A DNA stretch of 64,000 nucleotides, taken from the NCBI RefSeq assembly GCF_000178855.1, contig NZ_ADVG01000001.1:124001-188000 (forward strand), written 5' to 3'. The DNA is from Ktedonobacter racemifer DSM 44963 (lineage in GTDB: Bacteria; Chloroflexota; Ktedonobacteria; Ktedonobacterales; Ktedonobacteraceae). The position numbers and the translations under genes were made by a program. Of this stretch, positions 35,222 to 44,465 are shown piece by piece (position 1 is the stretch's first letter; each line of letters starts with the position of its first letter). The notes below the pieces were generated by a model. That model had not been told where the DNA came from. It searched no databases and was given only the letters and a program-made list of their open reading frames with translations.

Positions 35222-37222
35222 CTTACAAAAAGTCGGGCTTGAAAGCCCCCGCGATTCCATCCGGGGGATGAAAAGCCGTTCCTTGTTTGGGGGGTAGGTG
35301 GGGGAGCAATTGAGGATGGTTTCTCCAAACTTGACAGGAGCCGCTGGTTGTAGTACACTTGTTCTAGCTTGCCGTGATCGGCACCGCGCTCTCGTCGGTG
35401 GCCGACATTCCCAGCGACGGGACTGATGCGGGGGTGAGTCGGACGAGAGAACCTCGTCTTCCCCCTGTGGGAACGCGAGACTGGACGATGAGGCGAAAAC
35501 GGTGCTGATCGGGCCGGGATGCGATCGTTTTGCGCAGATGGCAGGGGACGTGAGCTTTTGCATGTGCACCCCATGCAAAAAGATAGAGAGAGGCTGAGCA
35601 ACCCATGAAGCGAGCCCGCGACCCCAACATTTCTCCTCGAAGTGCCCCTGCGCGTGGACTGGAGCCAGGAGCAGCGCTTGCGCGCTCACTTGGAGGCTGC
35701 TCGGCAGCTGTATAACGCACTGCTTGGAGAAGCCAACAAGCGACTCAGGCGGATGCGTAACGATCCTGCCTGGAGCAAAGCCTGTGCCATTCCTCGTACT
35801 CACAGGCAAGAACGAACTCAGGCGTTTTCTCATGTGCGCACAAAGCATCACTTTTCGGAGTACGCCCTGCATGAGTACGCGAAACGTGCTCGTGCCTCCT
35901 GGATCGCTGATCACATTGACAGTACCATGGCCCAAACACTGGCAAGCCGGGCGTATCACGCGGTAGAGTAGCGTCTGTGTGGGCAAAGCCAAACGAGTCC
36001 GCTTTCGCAGTCAAGGGCGCGGCATCGATAGCGTCGAGGGCAAGCGCAACGATGTTGGCCTGCGCTTTCTCCTTGACCCAGGTGTGGGCGATGGAGGCTT
36101 TCTCCTCTGGAATACAGAAGTGATCCCGGCGATCATCGACTGGCGTGATCCTGTTGTCCAGCATGGTCTGCACCACCCCATCAAGTATGTGCGCCTGGTC
36201 CGCCGCAAAGCCTCCTCTCCACGAGCACAGGGCGCTGACCATGACGGCAACCGCTATGTCGTGCAACTGGTCGCGAGAGGGTCATGCGTTCGTCAAGCCC
36301 AAGCACATGGAGGGAAGAACCGATACGATTGGTTTGGATATTGGCCCCTCCACGCTGGCGATTGTCCCGCGCGATGGCGACGCCGATCTTGTGGCGTTCT
36401 GTGAGGGTCTGGTTCCTGATGCTCAACAAAAGCGGCGCTTGCAACGCAGGATGGAACGACAGCGTCGTGCAAACAATCCAGGAAACTACGACGAGATGGG
36501 ACGCATCAAGAAACAGGGCAAAACACGCTTGCCCTGGAAAGAGAGCAAGAGGTATCAAACAACCAGGAGACAGCATGCCAACCTGGAGCGCAGACTCGCC
36601 GCGCACCGCAAAAGTCTCCATGGCAACCTCGCGCATCGCATTGCCCAGGTGGGGAATACCATCACCATCGAAAAAACCTCGTTCAAAGGATGGCAGAAGC
36701 AGTATGGGAAAAGCATCGGACTTCGCGCCCCAGGGATGTTTGTAGCGCATCTGGCCCGCATAGTTGCAAAAACTGGCGGCACCCTGAGTGAAGTCTCTGC
36801 CTTCAAGACCAAATTGAGTCAATATTGTCATGCCTGCGGAGCCTATGTCAAGAAGCTCAGATCACAACGCTGGCACCACTGCCCTTGTGGCTTGGGGCCG
36901 GTGCAACGCGATTTGTACTCGGCCTTTTTGCTGGCCCACCTGGAACCGGAACACACCATCCCCTCTGTCACCCAGCACGTCTGGGAAGGTGCGGAGCCGC
37001 GCCTGCGAGCCGTGATGGAGGGGCTGCAACAACGTGCGAATGAGGGGCAAGTGCTGCCCCGAAGCATGGGCGTGCTGGCTTCTGGGAAAGCTGTCCGTGC
37101 CGGAGCGCGTCGGCTCGAAAGTCCTGCTTATCCCCACCAAGAGCCTTGTTCTCCGTCAGGTGAGCAAGGAAACGGTGGGTGAGCAACAGGAACCCCCGCG
37201 CATTCATGCCGGGGAGGTTTCA
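35222..37222 (+). mobile_element. TnpB element of a second family (copy 3), decayed
   Basis: The left end holds the hairpin GAAAGCCCCCGCG-ATTCCAT-CCGGGGGATG (35241-35270), which recurs inverted at 40468-40533. A 300-base leader follows before tnpB. The right end hairpin ACCCCCGCG ... CCGGGGAGGT lies at 37192-37219. Exact ends cannot be fixed because no empty site is visible. It lies just after the sigma gene. Confidence 0.6.
35605..37182 (+). pseudogene. tnpB: TnpB-family protein with at least three frameshifts
   Basis: Reading starts at ATG 35605 (MKRARDPN), shifts near 35630 to TFLLEVPLRVDWSQEQRLRA, hits TAG near 35969, continues in a third frame with VGKAKRVRFRSQGRG ... VIPAIIDWRDPVVQHGL, and shifts again near 36285. 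From there the frame is open to 37182: GLDIGPSTLAIV (RuvC I), TIEKTSFKGWQKQYG (RuvC II), CHACGAY ... CPCGLG finger, and QRDLYSAFLLAHL (RuvC III). The catalytic half is intact, the N-terminal half destroyed. It differs strongly from the TnpBs at 3701 and 31578. Confidence 0.78.
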
Positions 37223-37239
37223 GTTGAGGCTATCAGTCA

Positions 37240-37920
37240 TCGTCACTACCAGGATTTGTAAACCATGTGGCGAGGTTTCGTTTGCTCTGGTCGTCTTGCA
37301 TGATCAGGAAGGTCATCCGAGGCTTTTCACCACTCATCGAGGAGACCAGCACCTGACGATAGGGCTGCCAGTCATGCTCGCGCACTATGAGCAAGCGGCT
37401 GGCTTGGCGAGCCTCAAACGCATTGTTGTAGATCGCGAGGGCATGGCGGCGGAATTCCTGGCAGAGTTGGCAGGCGAAGGGCGGACAGTGGTCACGGTAC
37501 TGCGCACCGACCAATATACAAGGCTGGAGTCGTTCCGGGAGGGAGAAGAGTTTGTTCCGTTGCGAGCGAATCGACAGGGCAAAATCATCTGGAAGGTAGC
37601 GCTGGCACGTTTCGGTCTGTCATGAGTCTCCACACCCAGGGCAAGAACTGGAAGTGTGGGTGGCGCTGATCCGTGACTGGCGTCGTCTGGTTCCCAATGC
37701 TCCCTCATCAGAAGAGGAAGATCGGCCCCTACGGTGGGATGAGAAACCCGATGGAACCCACGAGTACTGGTTAGATGAGAGTTGGCAGGCCACTCCTTTC
37801 CCTGCACCACCGATGGAGCCAAAGCTGATTCCCATTATGACGACAGCGACAGAGGTAGATACGGTAGAATTGGTACAGACCTACACGCGACGCTGGCCCT
37901 ATGACAATGCACGTTTTAAA
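37240..37920 (+). pseudogene. Transposase fragment of unrecognised DDE-type family
   Basis: Two frames joined by a one-base shift near 37618: LASLKRIVVDREGMAAEFLAEL, TVVTVLRTDQYTRLESF and GKIIWKVALARF, then HPGQELEVWVALIRDWRRL, ATEVDTVELVQTYTRRWPYDN. VVDREGM resembles the second Asp region of DDE transposases and VQTYTRRW the Y-RW-E region, but the expected Glu region is disrupted. Both termini are missing. I cannot assign the IS family. Confidence 0.5.
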
Positions 37921-37934
37921 ACAGAGGACACGCC

Positions 37935-37977
37935 GTGTGCTCGCAAAATTGGGTGGCATCCAATTTTGCGAACACAC
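37935..37977. repeat. 18-bp inverted repeat with one mismatch
   Basis: GTGTGCTCGCAAAATTGG (37935-37952) and CCAATTTTGCGAACACAC (37960-37977) around a 7-base loop. It lies 40 bases beyond the 3' end of the minus-strand sigma pseudogene and at the end of the transposase fragment, so it may be a terminator or the scar of an element end. Confidence 0.5.
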
Positions 37978-38017
37978 AATCCCAGCTTTTCATTGATGCT
38001 CTTTGCTAATAGTGAGC

Positions 38018-38920
38018 TTACATCAATTCGTCGAGTTTTTGCCGCTCTTGCCGCTTCTCTAGTTGGCGTTGAAGGAAAGCCAGCTTCTCAGGATTCATCA
38101 TGCAGCGCAAGCCTGTGATATTACCGTCGATAATATCAAACGTCAAAACTATGTTGAGTTGGGAGTCACCCCAGGATAGGAGGGCTGGTGCCCCGTTGAT
38201 CTCTTCAATGGACTGAATGTGATTCGCGGGTATCTGGTTCGCCCAGAAAAGGAACCGTTTCGCAAGGGTCTCTCGTCCAGAGATAGGATGTAGAGCCGCG
38301 CGAACCCTGCCACCACCATCCGCCCAGGCCGTCGCATCAGAAGCCAGCAGTTGGGTCAAAGAGGCGAGATTTCCAGACTGGCACGCCGCGAGAAAAGATT
38401 CCGCGAGGCGACGGCTGGTTTCTTGCGAAACAGTCACCCGCCGATGTTTCTTCGCAACATGGTTTTTCGCCCGATGGAAGAGTTGGCGACAATTTTCTGG
38501 TGTTTTTTCAAGTATTTCGGCAATTTCAGCAAATGAGTAATCGAAAACCTCGTGAAGTAGAAAAACGGCGCGCTCTGGCGGGGTCAAGGCTTCTAACAGA
38601 GCGAGAAAGGCAAGGGAAACGGACTCCTGCTGCTCGAACTTTGTTTCCGGAGACTCTTCATTTGATGAGGTGAGTAGCGGCTCAGGGAGCCATATCCCAA
38701 TATACTCCTCCCGCTAAACACGGGCAGATTTCAGATAGTTGAGACAAAGATTGACAACAATGGCCGTGAGAAATGATTTGAGTGACTGAATAGTAGCCGT
38801 TTCTGCCTGTTGATAACGCAAATACTCATCTTGAACAATATCTTCGGCCTGACTCACGCTCCCCGTCATACGATACGCGATTGAGAACAAGAGTGGACGG
38901 TATGCTTGAAAATGCTCCAT
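38018..38920 (-). pseudogene. ECF41 sigma factor gene with a single amber codon
   Basis: From ATG 38920 region 2 reads YRPLLFSIAYRMTGSVSQAEDIVQDEYLRY and ends LKSARV, then TAG at 38716-38714. The same frame goes on without another stop for 232 codons: REEYIGIWLPEPLL, LTPPERAVFLLHEVFDYSFAEIA (region 4) and a SnoaL-like domain with the DGGGR motif typical of ECF41. In relatives SARVQREEY is usual, so this is most simply a CAG to TAG change. One base would restore a full protein of 300 residues. Confidence 0.85.
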
Positions 38921-39395
38921 GGTGCCGTTGGGACCTTCGCCTTAGTGTATTTATCTATTTATTATAATCCCTGCATCTGGCGATGAGGCAAAAAGATTTT
39001 GCTCAAGCGCAAGAGTGCAGCAAGTTTTTTTGCAAAACCCCAGAGATGTGCTTGTAAGACTTTGGCCAGATATTTTCCTGCCGTGCTCTTGGATTCACTT
39101 GGTAAATAAGGTGAAGAGCGAGCGGGTTTTGAGGCGAAGAGTGAGCAATCAACGCGAAGCATGAGCAGTAATGGGAGAATGCCTGGGAAGGCCGCTCCAC
39201 ACTTGGTCTACTTCTCCTAAGAGATGGAAATAAGAACGAGCAAGATACGAGAAGTTTTGTCCCTCCTACTGTGCTACACTGTGCCATGTCGAGAACAGAT
39301 GCGCTCTGCGCCAGAACGAGTGACAAGGGGCCTAACTCGCGTATGCGCATGGACTCTCGTTCCGACGCGACAAAGAAAGAAGAGAGGTGTACACC

Positions 39396-39803
39396 ATGGT
39401 TCGCGATATCATTGCATCTGTGTTGTTTGTCCGAGACCTGGGCAGATGCCTGACGTTTTATCGAGATACGCTCGGGCTTGAGATGCAAAATAGCGATGCC
39501 CATTCTGCCGCTTTCAAAATGAAAGACATCTATTTCCTCCTGCTGGATTCCTCAGCCGCCGCAAGCCTGATCGATTCAGAGGAAGATGAGCTCAAGACCA
39601 AGATCGAGGGAGGACCTCGGGGACTCCTGGCCGCTGAGGTTGAGGATGTCGACGCCGCCTACGAGGAGCTTTCGGCTAAGGGAGTCACGTTTAGGAGACC
39701 CCCAACCGACCAGCCCTGGGGGAAGCGCACGGCACACTTTGCTGATCCCGAAGGCAACCTCTGGGAGATCAACCAGCCCATTGAATCAAAGCCAGAGGAG
39801 TAG
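39396..39803 (+). CDS. VOC/glyoxalase-like protein, cargo of the inverted-repeat unit
   Basis: 135 residues. SVLFVRDLGRCLTFYRDTLGL, AAFKMKDIYFLLLD, GGPRGLLAAEVEDVDAAYEELSAKGV and GKRTAHFADPEGNLWEINQ form the two beta-alpha-beta-beta-beta units of the vicinal oxygen chelate fold. Such proteins include glyoxalases, dioxygenases and antibiotic-binding resistance proteins (bleomycin, fosfomycin); which applies is unknown. ATG 39396 has AGAGAGG 8 bases upstream. A strong hairpin terminator follows within the unit. Confidence 0.87.
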   Translation: MVRDIIASVLFVRDLGRCLTFYRDTLGLEMQNSDAHSAAFKMKDIYFLLLDSSAAASLIDSEEDELKTKIEGGPRGLLAAEVEDVDAAYEELSAKGVTFRRPPTDQPWGKRTAHFADPEGNLWEINQPIESKPEE

Positions 39804-39866
39804 GCAAAGCCGTTCCGTGGCGCCTTCTGGTCATCGCAGCAAGGCTGGCAGGACCCGAAGCCTTAC

Positions 39867-39910
39867 AGGTTTTTCTTTGAGTCTCATTGGGGAGACTCAA
39901 AAAAAAACCT
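39867..39910. terminator. Terminator of the VOC gene
   Basis: AGGTTTTTCTTTGAGTCTC (39867-39885) pairs with GAGACTCAAAAAAAAACCT (39892-39910) with a small internal mismatch and a 6-base loop. The arms are A/T-rich enough to end transcription from either side. Confidence 0.7.
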
Positions 39911-40279
39911 GAGCCCTCAGTCACACCCCTCTTCGTCTCCTCTATATTTCCGCGAGTATGGGTTTTATTTACAACTTTCCATTCCTGCCCACTGGATGTG
40001 GAGCGGTTTTCCCAAGTAACGCGCGCACCAGTGCTCATGCTTCGCGCTGATTGCTCACTCTTCGCCTCAAAACCTGCTCGCTCTTCGCCTTATTTACCAT
40101 CACTGTCCCACGGGATGTGCAATGAGATTGTCTGACATTCCATCATCATGAGAATGCGCATAAGGCAGAAGATTTCATTATGCACCTAAGTGCTTGTATT
40201 TCTGTATTTAGGTGCTTTAAGTATTACCTCTCTTTCTCTTAAAATACTTTTCAGACACTAATTGAAGGAGAGACTACGT

Positions 40280-40429
40280 ATGGATAATGTCCCTGATAAG
40301 AAACAAAAGAAATCTGGGAAGGGATTTCAAAGAGGGGTATTGCTAATTGTATTAGCTCTAGTATCATGTACTACATGTTCAATTCTTTTGTACTTGCTTC
40401 CTGCACTGTTTGGTCTTCCGCTCGGATAG
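40280..40429 (+). CDS. 49-residue single-span membrane protein
   Basis: ATG 40280 has AAGGAG 9 bases upstream and the frame ends in TAG at 40427. A charged N-terminus (MDNVPDKKQKKSGKG) is followed by one hydrophobic helix of about 25 residues (VLLIVLALVSCTTCSILLYL) and a short PALFGLPLG tail. The region is more AT-rich than its neighbours. I do not recognise a family. The remnant TnpB-element end begins 39 bases after the stop. Confidence 0.55.
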   Translation: MDNVPDKKQKKSGKGFQRGVLLIVLALVSCTTCSILLYLLPALFGLPLG

Positions 40430-40467
40430 CTCGAAATCGACCCGACCGAGAGTACCTTCGCTGTGAC

Positions 40468-40533
40468 ACAAGGAGCGGCTTTTTATCCCCCGGATGGAAT
40501 CGCGGGGGCTTTCAAGCCCAACTTTCTGTAAAA
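40468..40533 (-). repeat. Solo terminus of the second TnpB-element family
   Basis: Reverse-complement match (about 90 percent over 65 bases) to 35222-35286, the left end of the copy 3 element, with the same CCCCCGCG-ATTCCAT-CGGGGG hairpin. No tnpB follows it, so it is an orphan end, a deletion scar, or a small non-autonomous derivative. Confidence 0.65.
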
Positions 40534-40627
40534 GGTAGAGAGCATGCATTTTTCGCTGTGACAATGATGCTTGTGCTGTCATTACCTGCTCCATTCTCTC
40601 AACTCAACATTTTTGCGACACCACCAG

Positions 40628-41716
40628 CTAAGGAACCATGCTCAGGCCAGCTAATCCTAGTGCCTCCGGGAGTCCGCAGAGCAAATTGGCATTTTGAATG
40701 GCCTGGCCCGAGGCACCCTTGACCAGGTTATCCAGGCAAGCGACAACAATCAAGCGCTGTGTGCGTCTATCAACGATTGGATGGAGAAAACAATGATTGC
40801 TTCCAACGGTCCACTTGGTATGTGGAGCTTGATCAACCACATGCACAAACGGCTCATTCTCATAGAAGCCTTGATACAGTGCACAAATTTTCTCGCTTGT
40901 TGGAACCTGCCCACGTTCATCTGCACGCAACTCAGCATAGCTTGTCGAGAGGATACCACGCGTCATCGGCGCAATATGCGGAACAAACGTCAGCCGTAGC
41001 CCACCCTCGACGGGATGACCACCGATTGCAGCAGCGGCTTCAAGTTCTTGCACGATTTCTGGCAGATGGCGATGGCCCTCCAGGTTATACGCCCACACAT
41101 CCTCATTCGCTTCTGGATAGTGGTAGGCGAGTACGGGAGTACGCCCTCCCCCACTGATACCGGTTATGGAGTTAATAATTATGTTGGGGCCAACAATGCC
41201 AGCCGCCAAAGCAGGAGTGAGTGCCAGGATTGCGGCGGTTGAGTGACAGCCAGGATTAGCAACGAGTGGCGCGAGGCGCACCTGCTCACGATAGCGTTCA
41301 CACAGGCCATAGACCGCGCTCTCCAAGAGGGCGGGAGCAGGATGGGGGTGGGTGTACCACGTCTCGTAGACCTTGCTATCATGGAGGCGAAAATCCGCAG
41401 ACAGATCGACCACCTTGATTCCACGCTCGACCAAACTCACCACTGCTGTCGCAGCTGCTGCATGTGGGAGGCACACGAAAGCTAGCTCAGTCTGAGCAGG
41501 TTCTTCGGTGACGACAAGAGCAGGATCTACGGCGGGCGTTTTCTGGTCGGGTGGTGGGAGGATCGCCCGCAGGTGCGGAAAAATCTCCTCCAAACGTTTG
41601 CCCACTGCACTACGCCCAGTCACCGAGACGACCCTAAACTCAGGGTGCTGGGCCAGCAAGCGCACTAATTCCAATGCGGTATAGCTTGTAATATTGACAA
41701 TCGAAACGGTTTTCAT
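40628..41716 (-). CDS. argC: N-acetyl-gamma-glutamyl-phosphate reductase
   Basis: 362 residues; NADPH-dependent reduction of N-acetylglutamyl-phosphate to the semialdehyde in arginine synthesis. SIVNITSYTALELVRLLAQHP is the Rossmann start, ADFRLHD the substrate loop, and VANPGCHSTAAIL carries the active-site Cys. ATG 41716 is chosen (GAGAGGGG upstream); the frame extends 45 codons further upstream without family homology. Last gene of argB-argJ-argC, 153 bases after argJ. It ends in TAG. Confidence 0.95.
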   Translation of the reverse strand: MKTVSIVNITSYTALELVRLLAQHPEFRVVSVTGRSAVGKRLEEIFPHLRAILPPPDQKTPAVDPALVVTEEPAQTELAFVCLPHAAAATAVVSLVERGIKVVDLSADFRLHDSKVYETWYTHPHPAPALLESAVYGLCERYREQVRLAPLVANPGCHSTAAILALTPALAAGIVGPNIIINSITGISGGGRTPVLAYHYPEANEDVWAYNLEGHRHLPEIVQELEAAAAIGGHPVEGGLRLTFVPHIAPMTRGILSTSYAELRADERGQVPTSEKICALYQGFYENEPFVHVVDQAPHTKWTVGSNHCFLHPIVDRRTQRLIVVACLDNLVKGASGQAIQNANLLCGLPEALGLAGLSMVP

Positions 41717-41869
41717 CTGCGCCCCTCTCATCTCTACGCACAACCGGAGCAACGGTGCTCGTGTTATATTTCTTTCCTCTGTACTGTGCCTGCTGGCCAG
41801 GTTAGAAGGTGAAATCACGCGCAAAGGCCTGAGGCCGGGGGAGAAAATCACCTTCCCCTCGCCATCCCC

Positions 41870-43027
41870 TCAGGTCGTATACTTGCCGTTAATAGCAACA
41901 TACTCATCTGTGAGATCGCATCCCCAGACTCGTGCAGAGGCATTGCCCAGCCCAAGGGAAATGTGAATACAGATCTCGGCATTGCTTAAGTAGGTTTTGA
42001 CGTGCGCAAGATCTTCATCACGAAGAGGCTGGCCCAGGTACACAGGAACATCTCCAAAAGCGATGGAGACCTTCTCAGGGACAATAGCGGTTTGCTCCTC
42101 ACACTTGCCAATAGCCATGGCGATGCGACCCCAGTTAGGGTCCTCGCCAAAAATGGCTGTTTTGACCAACGGGGAATTGACGACAGATTTCGCGACACGT
42201 TTCGCCTGCACAAACGACTCGGCATCCGCAACCGTTACTTCTATCAGTTTTGTGGCGCCCTCTCCGTCACGTGCCAGTTCTTTCGCTAACTCGACAGCCA
42301 TTCGTTGTAATGCCTGCCGAAAAGCCTCATGGTCTACGTGCCCTGCCAGACCATTCGCCATAATTGCGACTGTATCGCTGGTACTGGTATCTGTATCCAC
42401 GCTGACCATATTGAATGATATATTCACGGCCTCTTGTAGGTACTGGTGCAGCAGTTCAGGCTCAATCTGAGCATCAGTCATGAAGTAACTCAGCATGGTT
42501 GCCATGTTGGGTTCGATCATGCCAACTCCCTTGGCGATGCCCACAAGCACTGCGTCGCCAATGCGACAGCTACGCATTTTCGGATGGGTATCGGTTGTCA
42601 TGATGGCACGGGCTGCTCGCTCAAGCTGACCGGATCGCATTTCTTGCGCAATCCCTCGAATACCTTGACGGATCTGCGGCATTGGTAATTGTCGTCCAAT
42701 AACCCCTGTAGATGAGGGCAAAATGTTGTCAGGAGCAATAGCCAGTTCCTCGGCGACGAGCCGCACAACTTCGCGAATGTTGGCGAGCCCCTGCTCGCCG
42801 GTTGCGACATTGGCATTCTTGCTATTGATGACAAAAGCCTGCAACTGCTTATTCGCTACATGTTCGCGACCGACGTGAATAGCGGCCCCACAAAACCGAT
42901 TCTGCGTAAACATCGCGGCAGCCGAAGCAGGGACTTCTGAGGCAATCACTGTAAAATCCAGCGTTGTGTCCTTAATCCCAACATTTTTCGCACAGGTGCG
43001 AAATCCTCGTGGTTGTTCATCTAGCAT
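41870..43027 (-). CDS. argJ: Bifunctional glutamate N-acetyltransferase / amino-acid acetyltransferase
   Basis: 385 residues. The ornithine acetyltransferase fold with the self-cleavage site GMIEPNMATMLSYF, where the Thr becomes the nucleophile of the beta chain, plus MTTDTHPK and the C-terminal GRIAMAIGKCEE. It transfers acetyl groups from N-acetylornithine to glutamate, making the pathway cyclic. FRTCAKNVGIKDTTLDFTVIAS matches the usual N-terminus. Gaps of 62 bases to argB and 153 to argC on the same strand indicate one operon. Confidence 0.95.
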   Translation of the reverse strand: MLDEQPRGFRTCAKNVGIKDTTLDFTVIASEVPASAAAMFTQNRFCGAAIHVGREHVANKQLQAFVINSKNANVATGEQGLANIREVVRLVAEELAIAPDNILPSSTGVIGRQLPMPQIRQGIRGIAQEMRSGQLERAARAIMTTDTHPKMRSCRIGDAVLVGIAKGVGMIEPNMATMLSYFMTDAQIEPELLHQYLQEAVNISFNMVSVDTDTSTSDTVAIMANGLAGHVDHEAFRQALQRMAVELAKELARDGEGATKLIEVTVADAESFVQAKRVAKSVVNSPLVKTAIFGEDPNWGRIAMAIGKCEEQTAIVPEKVSIAFGDVPVYLGQPLRDEDLAHVKTYLSNAEICIHISLGLGNASARVWGCDLTDEYVAINGKYTT

Positions 43028-43089
43028 GTGTCTATCTTTCCCTTTAGCGCTTTTCTCTCTCTAAACTGTTGTGAGCAATCTCATCTCTT

Positions 43090-43956
43090 CTAACGCACAA
43101 ACTTGGTCCCGAGTGGCAGATCTTCCAGTGTATGCAGAAGCACATGCGAGGTACAGCCGTTCGCAATCTGGACGCAGGGGACATCTTCCAGTGCATGGAG
43201 GCACGCATTCACCTTCGGGATCATACCATCTTTGATAACGCCTCTCTCGATGAGTGTATGGGCCTCCGCCTCGTTCATTTCTGAAATGAGAGAACCATCC
43301 GAGCCATAAATGCCATCGATATCGCTCAAAAACGTCAGGCGTGATGCCTGCAAGGCCGCGGCGAGACGTGAAGCCACCAGGTCCGCGTTCATATTCAGAC
43401 TGCTTCCATCTGGTCCCAGTCCCAGCGGGGCGATAATGGGAATATAGCCGTCATCGAGTACCTGCCGCACCAGCATGGGATGAATGGCGTCGATTTCACC
43501 AACAAATCCAAGGCTTTCGTCCGCTATATGCCCCCGTACGATATTTCCGTCCGTTCCGCAAAGGCCAACCGCGTCTCCACCAAGTTGCGTTGCCATGGCC
43601 ACCAGTTCTTGATTAATTTGACCGCACAAGACCATGCGCACGATTTCCAGCGTTTGGGCATCGGTGACACGCAATCCGTGCTCAAAACGAATGGGGACAT
43701 GTAACTTTGTAAGCCATTCATTAATCACGGGTCCACCACCATGCACCAGGACGATGCTGGCGCCCAGCGCATGTAGGCAGATGCAATCCTGTATCACCGT
43801 ACGCTGATGCTCCAGCGCACTTCCCCCCAACTTCACGACAAACGTTTTGCCTTTGAGGCGTGAGAACGTACGCCTGCTTTTCCTTGCGCTTGTTGTGGAA
43901 GAGAGATCATTTTCACAGAGGGGCTGCTTTGTTGCTGGTAATGATGAAGTAACCAT
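43090..43956 (-). CDS. argB: Acetylglutamate kinase
   Basis: 288 residues. KTFVVKLGGSALE (phosphate-binding Lys/Gly loop), VLVHGGGPVINEWL, PLGLGPDGSSLNMNADLVASRLA and FLSDIDGIYG are the standard motifs of the amino-acid kinase fold. It phosphorylates N-acetylglutamate. The first 30 residues are an extension of low conservation. GTKFVR ends the protein in TAG. First gene of the arg operon; its leader lies in 43957-44465. Confidence 0.95.
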   Translation of the reverse strand: MVTSSLPATKQPLCENDLSSTTSARKSRRTFSRLKGKTFVVKLGGSALEHQRTVIQDCICLHALGASIVLVHGGGPVINEWLTKLHVPIRFEHGLRVTDAQTLEIVRMVLCGQINQELVAMATQLGGDAVGLCGTDGNIVRGHIADESLGFVGEIDAIHPMLVRQVLDDGYIPIIAPLGLGPDGSSLNMNADLVASRLAAALQASRLTFLSDIDGIYGSDGSLISEMNEAEAHTLIERGVIKDGMIPKVNACLHALEDVPCVQIANGCTSHVLLHTLEDLPLGTKFVR

Positions 43957-44465
43957 CTTAAACTACTTCCTTACATACTCATCTCAAATGTTGTTCAATC
44001 AGAGACTCTGCTCCAGGCTCTTTCTATAAATCTACCTCATAAGCCATCAAAAAACTGTATAGAGGACAGGGGAGGGTATCAAGAGTTCATCAATGAATTT
44101 TGCGGTACCCTCTCCTGCCTGGAGTTGCCCCTATTCGGTGGAAGCCAAGAACAGAAGAGGGTATCTGTAACGAAAGTGCAATGTCCTTCGCTTCTATAAG
44201 AGAGGAATATCAAGAGAGGAATATCCCTTATGAACAAGAGCAACCCGACCAGTAACCACCAAGAACCAGCCTAATCGAGATCATGTATCAGCCGCTGCGA
44301 AGCATTTACTCGATCGGGTCCAGAATCCATCGCCTTCAAGGGAATAGGGTACTGCATGATCATGTCGTGAGGAGAAAGGCGACTAGCTAGCTGGTGAGGA
44401 AGCCTTGCATTGATAGGAGAACGTCGTAGTGAGGCACAAGTTCTAACATTCTGAAGGACAGGTGT
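43957..44465. other. arg operon leader and divergent intergenic region
   Basis: About 500 bases between divergent argB and the ATP-grasp-like gene. Contents: a 14-bp perfect tandem repeat AAGAGAGGAATATC twice (44198-44225); a stem of GAGGGTA/TACCCTC around a 23-base loop on the leader strand (44071-44113); and a T run (44045-44052 complement). It lacks a convincing ARG box (TGAATA...TATTCA type) and a proper T-box sequence. A minus-strand frame at 44271-44480 is not supported. Confidence 0.45.
44198..44225. repeat. Two tandem copies of a 14-bp unit upstream of argB
   Basis: AAGAGAGGAATATC at 44198-44211 and again at 44212-44225, exact. Position about 240 bases before argB and 240 before the divergent gene makes it a candidate binding site for a shared regulator. 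Confidence 0.6.

Larger units (their letters stand above)
39100..40099. mobile_element. 1000-bp inverted-repeat unit carrying a VOC gene, with TCACT duplication
   Basis: The ends 39100-39167 and 40032-40099 are 68-bp inverted repeats with 3 mismatches, beginning TGGTAAATAAGG and so ending in CA at the other side. TCACT flanks both ends directly (39095-39099 and 40100-40104). Each terminus contains two similar blocks (GAAGAGCGAGC and GAAGAGTGAGC), like repeated transposase-binding sites. The only gene inside is the VOC protein at 39396. There is no transposase, so it would move only with help in trans. A related terminus is found at 59296-61102. Confidence 0.82.

Noticed and set aside
43957..44120. 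T-box-like GGTACCGC in the argB leader
   Set aside because: The last eight bases match the T-box core, but the UGG bulge context (AGGGUGGNACCGCG) is missing and no stem I or specifier loop could be drawn.
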